Source: Sinorhizobium americanum (GTDB taxonomy: Bacteria; Pseudomonadota; Alphaproteobacteria; Rhizobiales; Rhizobiaceae). Taken from it: a DNA stretch of 64,000 nt. The position numbers and the translations under genes were made by a program. The DNA is taken from positions 186,001 to 250,000 of the forward strand of contig NZ_LNQC01000081.1 in the NCBI RefSeq assembly GCF_001651855.1. The letters run 5' to 3'. Of this stretch, positions 1 to 8,243 are shown in pieces (the stretch's first letter is position 1; each line of letters opens with the position of its first letter). Under the pieces are notes generated by a model, which ran no database searches, was not told the DNA's origin, and worked only from the letters and a program-made list of their open reading frames with translations.

Positions 1-447
1 TCCTTCCAGCAGACGCTGGGGCAGGCCGGCGTGAAGCTCGAAATCATCCCGGGCGACGGTAAGCAGACGTTGACGAAATACCGCGCCCGCAATCACGACA
101 TGTATATCGGCCAGTGGGGCATGGATTATTTCGACCCGCATTCGAATGCCGATACGTTCACCAACAATCCGGACAATTCCGACGCGGGTACGAACAAGAC
201 GCTCGCTTGGCGCAATGCCTGGGACGTTCCGGAACTGAGCAAGAAGACCAAGGAAGCACTCCTCGAGCGCGACAGCGCCAAGCGTGCGGAGATCTACAAG
301 GAACTGCAGAAGAGCGTTCTCGACGACAGCCCCTTCGTAATCATCTTCCAGCAGACGGAGGTCGCCGGTCTTCGGGGTAACTTGAAGGGCTTCAAGCTCG
401 GTCCGAGCTTCGACACCAACTACGTCTGGAACGTCTCCAAGGAATAG
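1..447 (+). CDS. Peptide-type ABC transporter substrate-binding protein, C-terminal part
   Basis: The reading frame is open from base 1, so the 5' part lies outside the window. About 148 residues remain. They match the C-terminal lobe of family 5 (DppA/OppA-like) extracytoplasmic binding proteins: the stretch MYIGQWGMDYFDPHSN and the near-terminal SPFVIIFQQTEVAGLR are typical of that lobe, and the protein ends VWNVSKE. It should capture a di- or oligopeptide or similar solute in the periplasm and deliver it to the permeases that follow directly (gap of 17 bases). The ligand cannot be predicted from this fragment. Confidence 0.9.
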   Translation, partial: SFQQTLGQAGVKLEIIPGDGKQTLTKYRARNHDMYIGQWGMDYFDPHSNADTFTNNPDNSDAGTNKTLAWRNAWDVPELSKKTKEALLERDSAKRAEIYKELQKSVLDDSPFVIIFQQTEVAGLRGNLKGFKLGPSFDTNYVWNVSKE

Positions 448-464
448 TCGAGAGGACCATTCCC

Positions 465-1532
465 TTGAGCATGAGCGATACAGTGCGAATGAGCGGGCGC
501 CGGCGCGCCCGTTCCCGCAAGGCCGTTGCCACGGTGCTGCAGTTTCTCGTCGTCGTGGCGACCACCTATCTCGGTCTTCTTGCCGTCACCTTCTTCATCG
601 GCCGCGTCATCCCGATCGACCCGGCTCTGGCTGTTCTCGGCGACCGGGCGCCGCAGCACCTGGTCGAACGGACCCGCGAGGCGATGGGGCTCAACCTGCC
701 CCTCTACCAGCAGTTCCTTCTTTACTGCCGACAGGCGCTTTCGGGCGATTTCGGCGTGTCGGTGCTGACGACCAACCCGGTGATGACTGACATCCGCCGC
801 GTCTTCCCGGCGACGATCGAGCTTGCGACGCTTGGGACGCTGATCGGCGCTCTAATCGGTGTTCCTCTTGGTGTCCTTGCCGCGGTCAAGCGCGGCAGCA
901 TTGCCGACCAGATCGTCCGCGTCATCGGCCTTGTTGGCTATTCCGTGCCAATCTTCTGGCTGGCGCTGCTCGCACTCCTCGTCTTTTACGCGCGGCTGAA
1001 ATGGGTCGCCTATCCCGGCCGTATCGACGTCGTCTACGAATATACGTTCTCGCCGATCACCGGCCTCTATCTCGTCGATGCGCTCTGGCAGCGGCAATGG
1101 GATGTGCTGCGCGACGTCTTCCGGCACATCATCCTGCCGGCCTCGCTGCTCGGCTATTTCTCGCTCGCTTATATCAGCCGGATGACCCGCAGCTTTATGC
1201 TGAACGAGCTGCAGCAGGAGTACATTGTCGCGGCTCGGGCCAAGGGGCTTTCCGAGGCACGGATCATCTGGGGCCATGCGCTGCGCAATGCCGCCGTGCC
1301 CCTCGTCACGGTGATCGCGCTTTCCTATGCCAGCCTGCTCGAGGGGTCGGTGCTGACCGAGACCGTCTTCGCCTGGCCGGGGCTCGGCCTCTACATCACC
1401 AATTCGCTGCAGAATGCCGACATGAACGCCGTTCTCGGCGGAACGATCATCATCGGTTCGGTCTTCATCGGCATCAATCTCCTGTCCGATCTGCTTTACC
1501 GGACGCTTGACCCGAGGACGCGCGCCCGATGA
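465..1532 (+). CDS. Peptide-type ABC transporter permease (DppB/OppB family)
   Basis: 355 aa integral membrane protein with about six hydrophobic segments, one near residues 25-45 and the others from about residue 115 on. The cytoplasmic EAA loop that contacts the ATPase is visible around residue 255 (ARAKGLSEARIIWGHALRNA). It pairs with the next gene to form the membrane channel. The TTG at 465 is chosen because GAGAGG lies about 8 bases upstream; an ATG at 471 is a close alternative. Second gene of a five-gene operon. Family assignment is firm, substrate unknown. Confidence 0.92.
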   Translation: MSMSDTVRMSGRRRARSRKAVATVLQFLVVVATTYLGLLAVTFFIGRVIPIDPALAVLGDRAPQHLVERTREAMGLNLPLYQQFLLYCRQALSGDFGVSVLTTNPVMTDIRRVFPATIELATLGTLIGALIGVPLGVLAAVKRGSIADQIVRVIGLVGYSVPIFWLALLALLVFYARLKWVAYPGRIDVVYEYTFSPITGLYLVDALWQRQWDVLRDVFRHIILPASLLGYFSLAYISRMTRSFMLNELQQEYIVAARAKGLSEARIIWGHALRNAAVPLVTVIALSYASLLEGSVLTETVFAWPGLGLYITNSLQNADMNAVLGGTIIIGSVFIGINLLSDLLYRTLDPRTRAR

Positions 1533-2461
1533 GCCTTGCCACGCAAACTCGCCCGTTGACGCGCCGCGAATGGCTGCTTTCCGATCGGCCGCAGTCGCGG
1601 CTGCAGGCGCGCCTCGGCCGTGCCTACATGACCTGGCGCCGGTTTTCGGCGAACCGTCTCGCGGTGGTCGGCCTGCTCATTCTCCTGGGCCTCTGCATCG
1701 TCGCCGCCTTCGCCGATCTTCTCGCGCCGCATTCGCCGGTCATCGGCAATCTCGCCGGCGCGCGGCTGCTGCCGCCCGGCAGCGAGGGCTATCTGCTCGG
1801 CACCGACGACCAGGGCAGGGACATCCTGTCGCGGCTGATCTACGGTTCGCGGCTGACGCTCGCCGTCGTCGTGCTCGTCGCGATCATCGCCGCACCGGTC
1901 GGCCTGGTCGTCGGCGCCGCGGCCGGCTATGCCGGCGGCTGGATCGATGCGGTGCTGATGCGCATCACCGACATCTTCCTCGCCTTTCCGAAGCTCGTCC
2001 TGGCGCTCGCCTTCGTCGCAGCGCTTGGGCCCGGCATCGAAAACGCCGTCATCGCCATCGCGATCACCTCCTGGCCCCCCTATGCGCGAATTGCCCGTGC
2101 CGAGACGCTGACGCTGCGCAATTCCGACTATATCGCCGCCGTCCGGCTGATGGGCGCCTCGCCGACGCGCATCGTCTTGCGTCACGTGATGCCTATGTGC
2201 ATGTCGTCGCTGATCGTCCGCGTAACCCTCGACATGGCCGGCATCATCCTGACGGCGGCGGGCCTCGGCTTCCTTGGCCTCGGCGCCCAGCCGCCGCTTC
2301 CCGAATGGGGTGCGATGATCGCTTCCGGCCGCCGCTTCATCCTCGACCAGTGGTGGGTCGCCACCATGCCGGGCATCGCCATCCTCGTCGTCAGCCTCGG
2401 CTTCAACCTTCTCGGCGACGGCCTGCGCGACGCGCTCGATCCGCGGGAGAGCGGCCAATGA
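1529..2461 (+). CDS. Peptide-type ABC transporter permease (DppC/OppC family)
   Basis: 310 aa permease. The N-terminal region (about residues 25-60) is the short OppC_N segment with one membrane helix, followed by a periplasmic stretch containing LLGTDDQGRDILSRLIYGSR, a hallmark of DppC/OppC proteins. Further helices follow, and the EAA-type loop AAVRLMGASPTRIVLRHVMP lies near residue 200. The start overlaps the stop of the upstream permease (ATGA), which indicates translational coupling. It forms the heterodimeric channel with the upstream protein. Confidence 0.93.
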   Translation: MSLATQTRPLTRREWLLSDRPQSRLQARLGRAYMTWRRFSANRLAVVGLLILLGLCIVAAFADLLAPHSPVIGNLAGARLLPPGSEGYLLGTDDQGRDILSRLIYGSRLTLAVVVLVAIIAAPVGLVVGAAAGYAGGWIDAVLMRITDIFLAFPKLVLALAFVAALGPGIENAVIAIAITSWPPYARIARAETLTLRNSDYIAAVRLMGASPTRIVLRHVMPMCMSSLIVRVTLDMAGIILTAAGLGFLGLGAQPPLPEWGAMIASGRRFILDQWWVATMPGIAILVVSLGFNLLGDGLRDALDPRESGQ

Positions 2462-3291
2462 GCGCCTTGCTGACAGTCGAAGACCTTCGCGTTCGGTTCC
2501 CGACCCGCACCGGTGTCGTCGAGGCGGTGCGCGGCGTCTCCTTCACGCTCGGACGCGAACGCCTCGGCATCGTCGGCGAGAGCGGCTCCGGCAAATCGCA
2601 GACGGGCAGGGCGATCATGGGCCTTACGCCGCCGCATGCGGAAGTCACGGCGAAGCGGCTCGCCTTCGACGGTATCGACCTCCTCTCGGCGCCGCCGAAG
2701 CTCAGGCGCGATCTTCGCGGCAAGCGCATCGCCATGATCCTGCAGGATCCGAAATACTCGCTGAACCCGGTGATGAGCATCGGCCGGCAGATCGTCGAGA
2801 CGCTGCAACGCCATGAGAAGATTGGCCGCGCCGAAGCGCGCAAGCGGGCACTCGACATGTTGGCGGCGGTGCAGATCCGCGATCCCGCCCGCGTTTTCGA
2901 CCTTTATCCGCACGAGGTCTCGGGCGGCATGGGCCAGCGGGCGATGATCGCCATGATGCTCGTCGCCGGGCCGGAACTGCTGATTGCCGACGAGCCGACC
3001 TCGGCGCTTGACGTGACCGTGCAGCTCGAAGTGCTGTCGATTCTCGACAGGCTGGTAGCCGAGCGCGGCATGGGACTGATCTTCGTCTCGCACGATCTGA
3101 GGCTGGTCTCGTCGTTCTGCGACCGGGTGCTCGTCATGTATGCCGGCAAGATCGTCGAGGAGATCGCCGCATCGGAGCTCGGCAACGCCAAGCATCCCTA
3201 TACCCAGGGACTTTTGAACTGCATGCCGGTTATCGGTGCCGGCCGCCATCCCTTGCCGGTTCTCGACCGCAAGCCGGAGTGGGCGCTATGA
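2458..3291 (+). CDS. Peptide-type ABC transporter ATP-binding protein (DppD/OppD family)
   Basis: 277 aa. Walker A GESGSGKSQ lies near residue 40, the Q-loop in MILQDPKYSLNP, the signature motif as VSGGMGQRAMIAMM, Walker B as LLIADEPTSALD, and the switch histidine in VSHD. The C-terminal KHPYTQGLL is the usual start of the oligopeptide-transporter ATPase extension, but the extension is short. The ATG at 2458 overlaps the upstream stop (ATGA). An open frame continues upstream to about 1507 but overlaps the permease gene and is not coding. It energises import together with the next ATPase. Confidence 0.93.
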   Translation: MSALLTVEDLRVRFPTRTGVVEAVRGVSFTLGRERLGIVGESGSGKSQTGRAIMGLTPPHAEVTAKRLAFDGIDLLSAPPKLRRDLRGKRIAMILQDPKYSLNPVMSIGRQIVETLQRHEKIGRAEARKRALDMLAAVQIRDPARVFDLYPHEVSGGMGQRAMIAMMLVAGPELLIADEPTSALDVTVQLEVLSILDRLVAERGMGLIFVSHDLRLVSSFCDRVLVMYAGKIVEEIAASELGNAKHPYTQGLLNCMPVIGAGRHPLPVLDRKPEWAL

Positions 3292-4043
3292 CCGCGGCCG
3301 TCTCCCTCGAAGGCCTCAGCGTCGTCTATGACGATTTCCGCGCGCTCGACACCGCCAGCGTCGACGTGGAGGCCGGCGAATCCTTCGGGCTTGTCGGCGA
3401 GTCCGGCTCGGGAAAGTCGACGCTGCTGAGGGCAATCGCCGGGCTCGCGCCGGTCAGCGCAGGCACCATCCGGGTCGAGGGGCGCGAGCTTCGCGGCGCG
3501 CGCCGCGACAAGGCGTTCTACCGCGCCGTCCAGATGGTCTTTCAGGACCCCTACGGTTCGCTGCATCCGCGCCAGACCATCGACCGGCAGCTGGTGGAGC
3601 CGTTGGCGATCCACGGCATCGGTGACGGCGAACGCCGCATCCTGAAGGCGCTCGACGAAGTGGGCCTCGGCTCCGGCTTCCGCTTCCGCTATCCGCATCA
3701 GCTTTCCGGCGGCCAGCGCCAGCGCGTGGCCATCGCCCGGGCTCTGATCCTCGAGCCTTCGATCCTGCTGCTCGACGAGCCGACCTCGGCGCTTGATGCG
3801 TCGGTCCAGGCCGAGGTGTTGAACCTGCTCGAACAGGTGCGCCGCGACCGCAAGCTGACCTTCCTCATGGTCAGCCACGATCTCGGCGTCGTCACCCATA
3901 TGTGCGAGCGGCTAGCGGTGATGCAGGGCGGCCGCGTGGTCGAGCGGCTGACGTCCACGGACCTCGTCGCGGGCCGCATTGCCGAGGACTACACACGCAA
4001 TCTGATGGTGGCGAGCAAGGGATTTCGGCGGAAGAGCGCGTAA
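3288..4043 (+). CDS. Peptide-type ABC transporter ATP-binding protein (DppF/OppF family)
   Basis: 251 aa. Walker A is GESGSGKSTLLRA, the Q-loop MVFQDPYGSLHPR, the signature LSGGQRQRVAIARAL, Walker B ILLLDEPTSALD and the switch region MVSHDLGVV. This is a complete nucleotide-binding domain of the second subunit type. The ATG at 3288 overlaps the previous stop (ATGA); a GTG at 3279 is in frame but less likely. Last gene of the operon; about 120 bases with a RIME-like repeat follow before the convergent sugar gene. Confidence 0.93.
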   Translation: MTAAVSLEGLSVVYDDFRALDTASVDVEAGESFGLVGESGSGKSTLLRAIAGLAPVSAGTIRVEGRELRGARRDKAFYRAVQMVFQDPYGSLHPRQTIDRQLVEPLAIHGIGDGERRILKALDEVGLGSGFRFRYPHQLSGGQRQRVAIARALILEPSILLLDEPTSALDASVQAEVLNLLEQVRRDRKLTFLMVSHDLGVVTHMCERLAVMQGGRVVERLTSTDLVAGRIAEDYTRNLMVASKGFRRKSA

Positions 4044-4099
4044 GGCTTCTAGGTGGAGGACACAGGTCTCGTGAAGCGACGTCTCCGAGTTGCGGAGGC

Positions 4100-4142
4100 C
4101 AGCACCCTTGTGGGGGAGATGCCCGGCAGGGCAGAGGGAGGT
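4100..4142. repeat. RIME-like intergenic palindromic repeat fragment
   Basis: GC-rich stretch with the 'cccttgtgggggagatg' and 'ccggcagggcagaggg' modules that recur between rhizobial genes. It lies between two convergent genes (ATPase ending 4043, epimerase ending 4163). The assignment to the RIME/palindromic family is from memory of rhizobial intergenic repeats, not from alignment. Confidence 0.4.
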
Positions 4143-4162
4143 ATCCACACCCGCCTTCCCGA

Positions 4163-4696
4163 TTAGAGCAAAGCGAAACCTCGATCGCGCTCCGACATTT
4201 GCGTCACCTCGAGCGGCCAGGCGATGGTGAGCCGTGGATCGAGCGGGTTGAGCCCGCCTTCGGCGCCGGGGGCGTAGGGCTTATCGTGCAGATAGAGAAG
4301 TTCGCAGTCTTCGGTCAGCGTCTGGAAGCCATGCGCGAAGCCGCTTGGGATCATCATCGAGCGGGCGTTTTCGGCACTCAGGATTTCGCCATGCCATTTG
4401 AGATAGGTCGGCGAATCCGGCCTGATGTCGACAGCCACGTCGAAGACGGCGCCGGAAAGGCAGGAGACGAATTTCGTCTCGTCGTGCGGCGCCCGCTGAA
4501 AATGCATGCCACGGATCGCCCCCTTGATGCGCGTCAAAGTGTGGTTGATCTGCGCGACGGAACCGTCCGCACCGAAATCGCGCAGCTCGTCTCGGCAAAA
4601 GAAGCGCGAGAAGAAGCCGCGTTCGTCACCTGCCTGCTTGCGCTCGATGACCATCAGGTCCGGCAAAGGGGTCTGGATGCGGTTGAAGCGCGACAT
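4163..4696 (-). CDS. RfbC-like nucleotide-sugar 3,5-epimerase (dTDP-4-dehydrorhamnose epimerase family)
   Basis: 177 aa, the usual length for RfbC-type cupin epimerases. The catalytic histidine region is GAIRGMHFQRAPHDETK, and the C-terminal half has FAHGFQTLTEDCELLYLHDKP, where family members carry the tyrosine/binding residues. It should epimerise C3 and/or C5 of a 4-keto-6-deoxyhexose nucleotide. The start at 4696 is supported by GAGGAA three bases upstream of ATC-ATG; the frame stays open upstream but is not coding. Because the neighbouring cluster makes CDP-sugars, the substrate is probably CDP-4-keto-6-deoxyglucose or a C-methylated derivative rather than the dTDP-sugar (inference). Confidence 0.88.
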   Translation of the reverse strand: MSRFNRIQTPLPDLMVIERKQAGDERGFFSRFFCRDELRDFGADGSVAQINHTLTRIKGAIRGMHFQRAPHDETKFVSCLSGAVFDVAVDIRPDSPTYLKWHGEILSAENARSMMIPSGFAHGFQTLTEDCELLYLHDKPYAPGAEGGLNPLDPRLTIAWPLEVTQMSERDRGFALL

Positions 4697-4802
4697 GATG
4701 TTCCTCGGGAGGTGGTGCTTTTCCGAACCGCTTCTTGCACGATCTAGCGTTGACGCGGCAAGCGGTAACTGGAAAAGAGTGCCGAACGACATTGGAGCCA
4801 CC

Positions 4803-5291
4803 ATGATCGACGTGCACCCGACGGCCAGGATCAGTCCGCTGAGCGACATCGAGGATTCCATCCGCGCGACGCGGATCGTCGTCGGCGAGGAGTCGGTCAT
4901 CGACAGCTTCGTCAAGATCAAGCCGGCCGGCGGCTCGGGCGACCTGACGATCGGCCGCTTCTGTTACGTCAATAGCGGCTGCGTCTTCTACACGGGCAAC
5001 GGCATCCGGGTCGCCGACAACGTGCTGATCGCCGCCAATTGCACCTTTGCCCCGGTCAATCACGCCTTCAAGGACAGGGATCGCCTGATCCGCGAACAGG
5101 GATTCCAGCCGAGCCGGGGCGGCATCACCGTCGAGGAGGATGTCTGGATCGGCGCGAATTCGGTGATCCTCGACGGCGCCATCCTCAGGAAAGGCTGCGT
5201 CATCGCCGCCGGCTCGATCGTGCGCGGCGAGGTCGGCGCCTACACGATCTGCGGCGGCAATCCGCTGCGCCGGCTCGGCGAGAGGTCGTGA
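4803..5291 (+). CDS. Hexapeptide-repeat (left-handed beta-helix) acyltransferase
   Basis: 162 aa. Imperfect hexapeptide turns run through most of the protein (IGRFCYVNSGCVFY, VLIAANCTFA, EDVWIGANSVILDGAILRKG, VIAAGSIVRGEV), ending in the typical GGNPLRRLGE motif. The NH dipeptide in PVNHAF is typical of the catalytic site of maltose/galactoside O-acetyltransferase-like enzymes. It probably acetylates a sugar made or used by this cluster. GGAG lies just upstream of the ATG. It is the first gene of a + strand operon and overlaps the next start by one base (TGATG). Donor and acceptor are unknown. Confidence 0.85.
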   Translation: MIDVHPTARISPLSDIEDSIRATRIVVGEESVIDSFVKIKPAGGSGDLTIGRFCYVNSGCVFYTGNGIRVADNVLIAANCTFAPVNHAFKDRDRLIREQGFQPSRGGITVEEDVWIGANSVILDGAILRKGCVIAAGSIVRGEVGAYTICGGNPLRRLGERS

Positions 5292-6121
5292 TGTTCACGG
5301 TTCTCGGCGGTTCCGGCTTCATCGGGCGCAACCTGGTCCGCCGGCTGCACGCGCTCGGACACGTCGTCGATGTCCCCGCCCGTGCCGATTTGCCTCTCGC
5401 CAACCGGAATCTCGGCCATGTCATCTATGCCATCGGCCTGACCGCCGACTTTCGTACCCGGCCGTTCGACACGATCGAGGCGCATGTGTCGCTCGCGGCC
5501 GACGTCTTGCGCCACAACGCGTTTTCCTCCTTTCTCTATCTTTCCTCGACGCGGGTTTATGCAAACGGCCAGGATACGCGCGAGACTGCCCATCTTTCGG
5601 CGTCCCCGCTCAATCCCTCGGACCTCTACAATCTGTCGAAACTGACGGGGGAGGCGATCTGCCTTGCCTCCGGGCGCGAGAACGTGCGGGTGGCCCGGCT
5701 GTCGAATGTCGTCGGCCCCGATGAGGCACAGGCGGATACGTTCCTGGGCGCGCTCTGCCGAGAGGCGAAGGCGGGCCATATCCAGCTCCAGACGGCGCTC
5801 GATTCCGGCAAGGACTATATCTGGATCGACGATGCCGTCGATCTGTTGCTCCGCATCGCTGAGCAGGGGCGTCACACGGTCTACAACGTGGCGAGCGGCG
5901 GGCAGACCAGCCACGCGGACTGGTGCGTGGCAATTCAGTCCCGCACGGGGTGCAACGTTGCCGTCAACGACGAGGCGCCGGCCGTTTCTCTTGCGCCGAT
6001 CTCCAATGAACGGGTGAAAGAGGAATTCGCTTTTGCCGCCACACCTGTGCTAGAGCGCATCTCTGAAATCCTGGGCATGAGCGGATCGGGCCCCGATACC
6101 GATCCGCGGCCTTCCACATGA
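5291..6121 (+). CDS. NAD(P)-dependent sugar epimerase/reductase (extended SDR family)
   Basis: 276 aa. The Rossmann motif GGSGFIGRNLV is at the N-terminus, a serine-containing SSTRVY near residue 80, and the catalytic YxxxK as YNLSKLTGE near residue 115. This is the RfbD/NAD-epimerase type of extended SDR. In a deoxysugar cluster it is the best candidate for the 4-ketoreductase, although a 4-epimerase is possible. The start overlaps the acyltransferase stop by one base, and the end abuts the methyltransferase. Confidence 0.87.
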   Translation: MFTVLGGSGFIGRNLVRRLHALGHVVDVPARADLPLANRNLGHVIYAIGLTADFRTRPFDTIEAHVSLAADVLRHNAFSSFLYLSSTRVYANGQDTRETAHLSASPLNPSDLYNLSKLTGEAICLASGRENVRVARLSNVVGPDEAQADTFLGALCREAKAGHIQLQTALDSGKDYIWIDDAVDLLLRIAEQGRHTVYNVASGGQTSHADWCVAIQSRTGCNVAVNDEAPAVSLAPISNERVKEEFAFAATPVLERISEILGMSGSGPDTDPRPST

Positions 6122-6135
6122 AGACAGGACCTGAC

Positions 6136-6912
6136 ATGGACCCTATCGAACAATTTCGCTCCGAACGGGTGGCGACGATCGAAAGCTATGGCCGCGACGG
6201 CGATTTCCAGGCGCTCTCCGATCAGTGGCGCGAAGCCACCATGGCCAAGCGCTATGTCTATAATTTCGACTGGCTCGGCCGTCCGATCATCCAGTATCCG
6301 CAGGATATCATGGCGATGCAGGAACTGATCTGGGCGACGCGTCCCGATCTGGTCATCGAAACCGGGATCGCCCATGGCGGCTCGTTGATCCTCAGCGCCT
6401 CGCTGCTTGCCATGCTCGACATGTGCGATGCGATCGAAACGGGCGTTTCGTTCGACCCCAGCCAATCCAAGCGCAAGGTGATCGGCATCGACATCGACAT
6501 TCGCGCCCACAATCGCGAGGCGATCGAAAGCCACCCGATGGCGAGCCGCATTCAGATGTTCGAAGGTTCGGCCATCGACCCCGAGATCGTCGCACAGGTG
6601 CGCGAGGCGTCGGCTGGCTACAAGCGCGTCATGGTCTGCCTCGATTCCATGCATACCCACGCGCATGTGCTTGCTGAGCTCGAGGCCTATGCGCCCCTGG
6701 TGACGCCCGGCTGCTACTGCGTCGTGTTCGACACGCTGGTCGAGGACCTGCCGGCCGGCTTCTTCAGCGACCGTCCCTGGGATGTCGGCGACAACCCGAA
6801 GACCGCGGTGCATGAGTATCTGCAAACCCATCCGGAGTTCGAGATCGACAGGTCCGTTCAGAACAAGCTGATGGTCACGGTTGCCCCGGACGGGTTCCTG
6901 AAGCGGCTATAA
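6136..6912 (+). CDS. CmcI-like SAM-dependent O-methyltransferase (cephalosporin hydroxylase/rhamnosyl O-methyltransferase family)
   Basis: 258 aa. The SAM-binding region is VIETGIAHGGSLILSA; further family features are GIDIDIRAHNREAIE (acidic residues after strand 2), CLDSMHTHAHV (metal-binding-type DSxHxxxH) and YCVVFDTLVED. Family members methylate sugar hydroxyls, for example the 2-OH of rhamnose in mycobacterial glycolipids. Start 6136 has AGGA six bases upstream; an ATG at 6118 that overlaps the previous stop (ATGA) is the alternative. A hairpin terminator follows at 6948. It probably O-methylates the deoxysugar made here. Confidence 0.86.
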   Translation: MDPIEQFRSERVATIESYGRDGDFQALSDQWREATMAKRYVYNFDWLGRPIIQYPQDIMAMQELIWATRPDLVIETGIAHGGSLILSASLLAMLDMCDAIETGVSFDPSQSKRKVIGIDIDIRAHNREAIESHPMASRIQMFEGSAIDPEIVAQVREASAGYKRVMVCLDSMHTHAHVLAELEAYAPLVTPGCYCVVFDTLVEDLPAGFFSDRPWDVGDNPKTAVHEYLQTHPEFEIDRSVQNKLMVTVAPDGFLKRL

Positions 6913-6947
6913 CCGTGCAGCGACGGGATCACCACAGCAATTGAAGA

Positions 6948-6979
6948 GGGGGCCGTTCGCGACAGCGACGGCCCCTTTT
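6948..6979 (+). terminator. Rho-independent terminator between convergent operons
   Basis: The arms at 6949-6956 (GGGGCCGT) and 6968-6975 (ACGGCCCC) pair perfectly around an 11-base loop and are followed by TTTT. It lies 36 bases after the methyltransferase stop and before the 3' end of the convergent C-methyltransferase gene. Confidence 0.8.
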
Positions 6980-7010
6980 GCTTTCGGCCCCGCTGCCCCG
7001 AGCCGCCGGG

Positions 7011-8243
7011 TCAAATCACCCGCACTTCCGGAATGGCGACGACGAAGCGGCCGCCCCAGCTGCGAATATAGGCATGGGCATCGACGATCTCGTCGGTCAG
7101 GTTCCAAGGCAGGATGACCACGTAGTCGGGTTTCGCCGCCTCGAGCCTGGCCGGTTCGTAGATCGGAATATGGCTGCCCGGCGAGAGCTTGCCCTGTTTC
7201 AGGTCGTTGCGGTCGACGATGAAGTCGATATCGGCCGAGGTCACGCCGCAGACATTGAGGAAGGTATTGCCCTTGGCGGCCGCGCCATAGGCTGCCACGC
7301 GCTTGCCCTCGCTCTTCGCCTTTTCCAGAAATGCCCGAAAGCCCTCGCAGACGGCGGCGATCCGTTTGCCGAAAGCCACGTAGGCCTCCATATCCGCAAG
7401 GCCGGCCTTGGCCTCGTCCGCCCGCACCTTCGCAAGCCCCTCGGTCGCAGCCCGTGTGCCGGTTGCCGGCTGGGCGAAGACGCGCAGCGAGCCTCCGTGG
7501 GTCGGCAATTCCTCGACGTCGAAAACCTTGAGGTCGTTGGCCTCGAATATGCGTTCGACGGCCACGAGCGAGAGATAGGAATAGTGCTCGTGATAGATCG
7601 TGTCGAACTGGATGCCCTCGATCAGGCGCAAGAGATGCGGGAACTCGAAGGTTGCGACACCATCCGGCTTCAGGAGGATCGCGAAGCCGCCGACGAAATC
7701 GGCGATATCCGGCACATGGGCAAGAACATTGTTGGCGGCCGTCAGGTCGGCGCGGATGCCGCGGCCGACGAGTTCGTTGGCGGTGTCGCGGCCGAAAAAG
7801 GCGACATGGGTCGGCACGTTGCGGCTTTCGGCGATCTTGGCTGCATTGCCGGCCGGCTCGACGCCGAGCACGGGGATCCCGTTGGCGGCGAAATATTGCA
7901 GCAGATAACCGTCATTCGAGGCGACCTCGACGGCTCGCGACGTGCCGTCAAGACCGAAGCGTTCGGTCATCTTTTCGGCATAGCGCCTGGCGTGGTCGAG
8001 CCAGCTCGTCGAAAAAGACGAGAGATAGTGATAGTCGGCATTGAAGATTTCGTCCGCCGGCACCGTTTCGGTGGTCTGGACGAGCAGACATTCCGAACAG
8101 ACCATCACCTTCAAGGGGAAGGCTTTTTCCCGCGCGATCGCTTCCTCGCTCGGCTCCAGAAACGAGTTCGACCAGGGTGTGACGCCGAGGTCGGCGACAA
8201 CGGTTTCAAGCGGGCTCGAGCAGAAGCGGCAGGAGTGAGACAT
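7011..8243 (-). CDS. Zinc-binding sugar C-methyltransferase (TylCIII/NovU-type)
   Basis: 410 aa with the three-part layout of deoxysugar 3-C-methyltransferases. An N-terminal zinc-binding module has CRFC and CSEC pairs (residues 5-55). The SAM-binding core carries EVASNDGYLLQYF and LGVEP. The active-site stretch is YHEHYSYLS near residue 215. The C-terminal domain has AAYGAAAKGNTFLN. These enzymes methylate C3 of nucleotide-4-keto sugars. The ATG overlaps the stop of the upstream dehydratase gene by one base, so it is translated with rfbG and rfbF. C3 as the target is an inference from the family. Confidence 0.9.
   Translation of the reverse strand: MSHSCRFCSSPLETVVADLGVTPWSNSFLEPSEEAIAREKAFPLKVMVCSECLLVQTTETVPADEIFNADYHYLSSFSTSWLDHARRYAEKMTERFGLDGTSRAVEVASNDGYLLQYFAANGIPVLGVEPAGNAAKIAESRNVPTHVAFFGRDTANELVGRGIRADLTAANNVLAHVPDIADFVGGFAILLKPDGVATFEFPHLLRLIEGIQFDTIYHEHYSYLSLVAVERIFEANDLKVFDVEELPTHGGSLRVFAQPATGTRAATEGLAKVRADEAKAGLADMEAYVAFGKRIAAVCEGFRAFLEKAKSEGKRVAAYGAAAKGNTFLNVCGVTSADIDFIVDRNDLKQGKLSPGSHIPIYEPARLEAAKPDYVVILPWNLTDEIVDAHAYIRSWGGRFVVAIPEVRVI

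Noticed and set aside
1507-2457. Upstream extension of the first ATPase frame
   Set aside because: It overlaps the permease gene, which has the DppC motifs; the ATPase starts at 2458 with an ATGA overlap.
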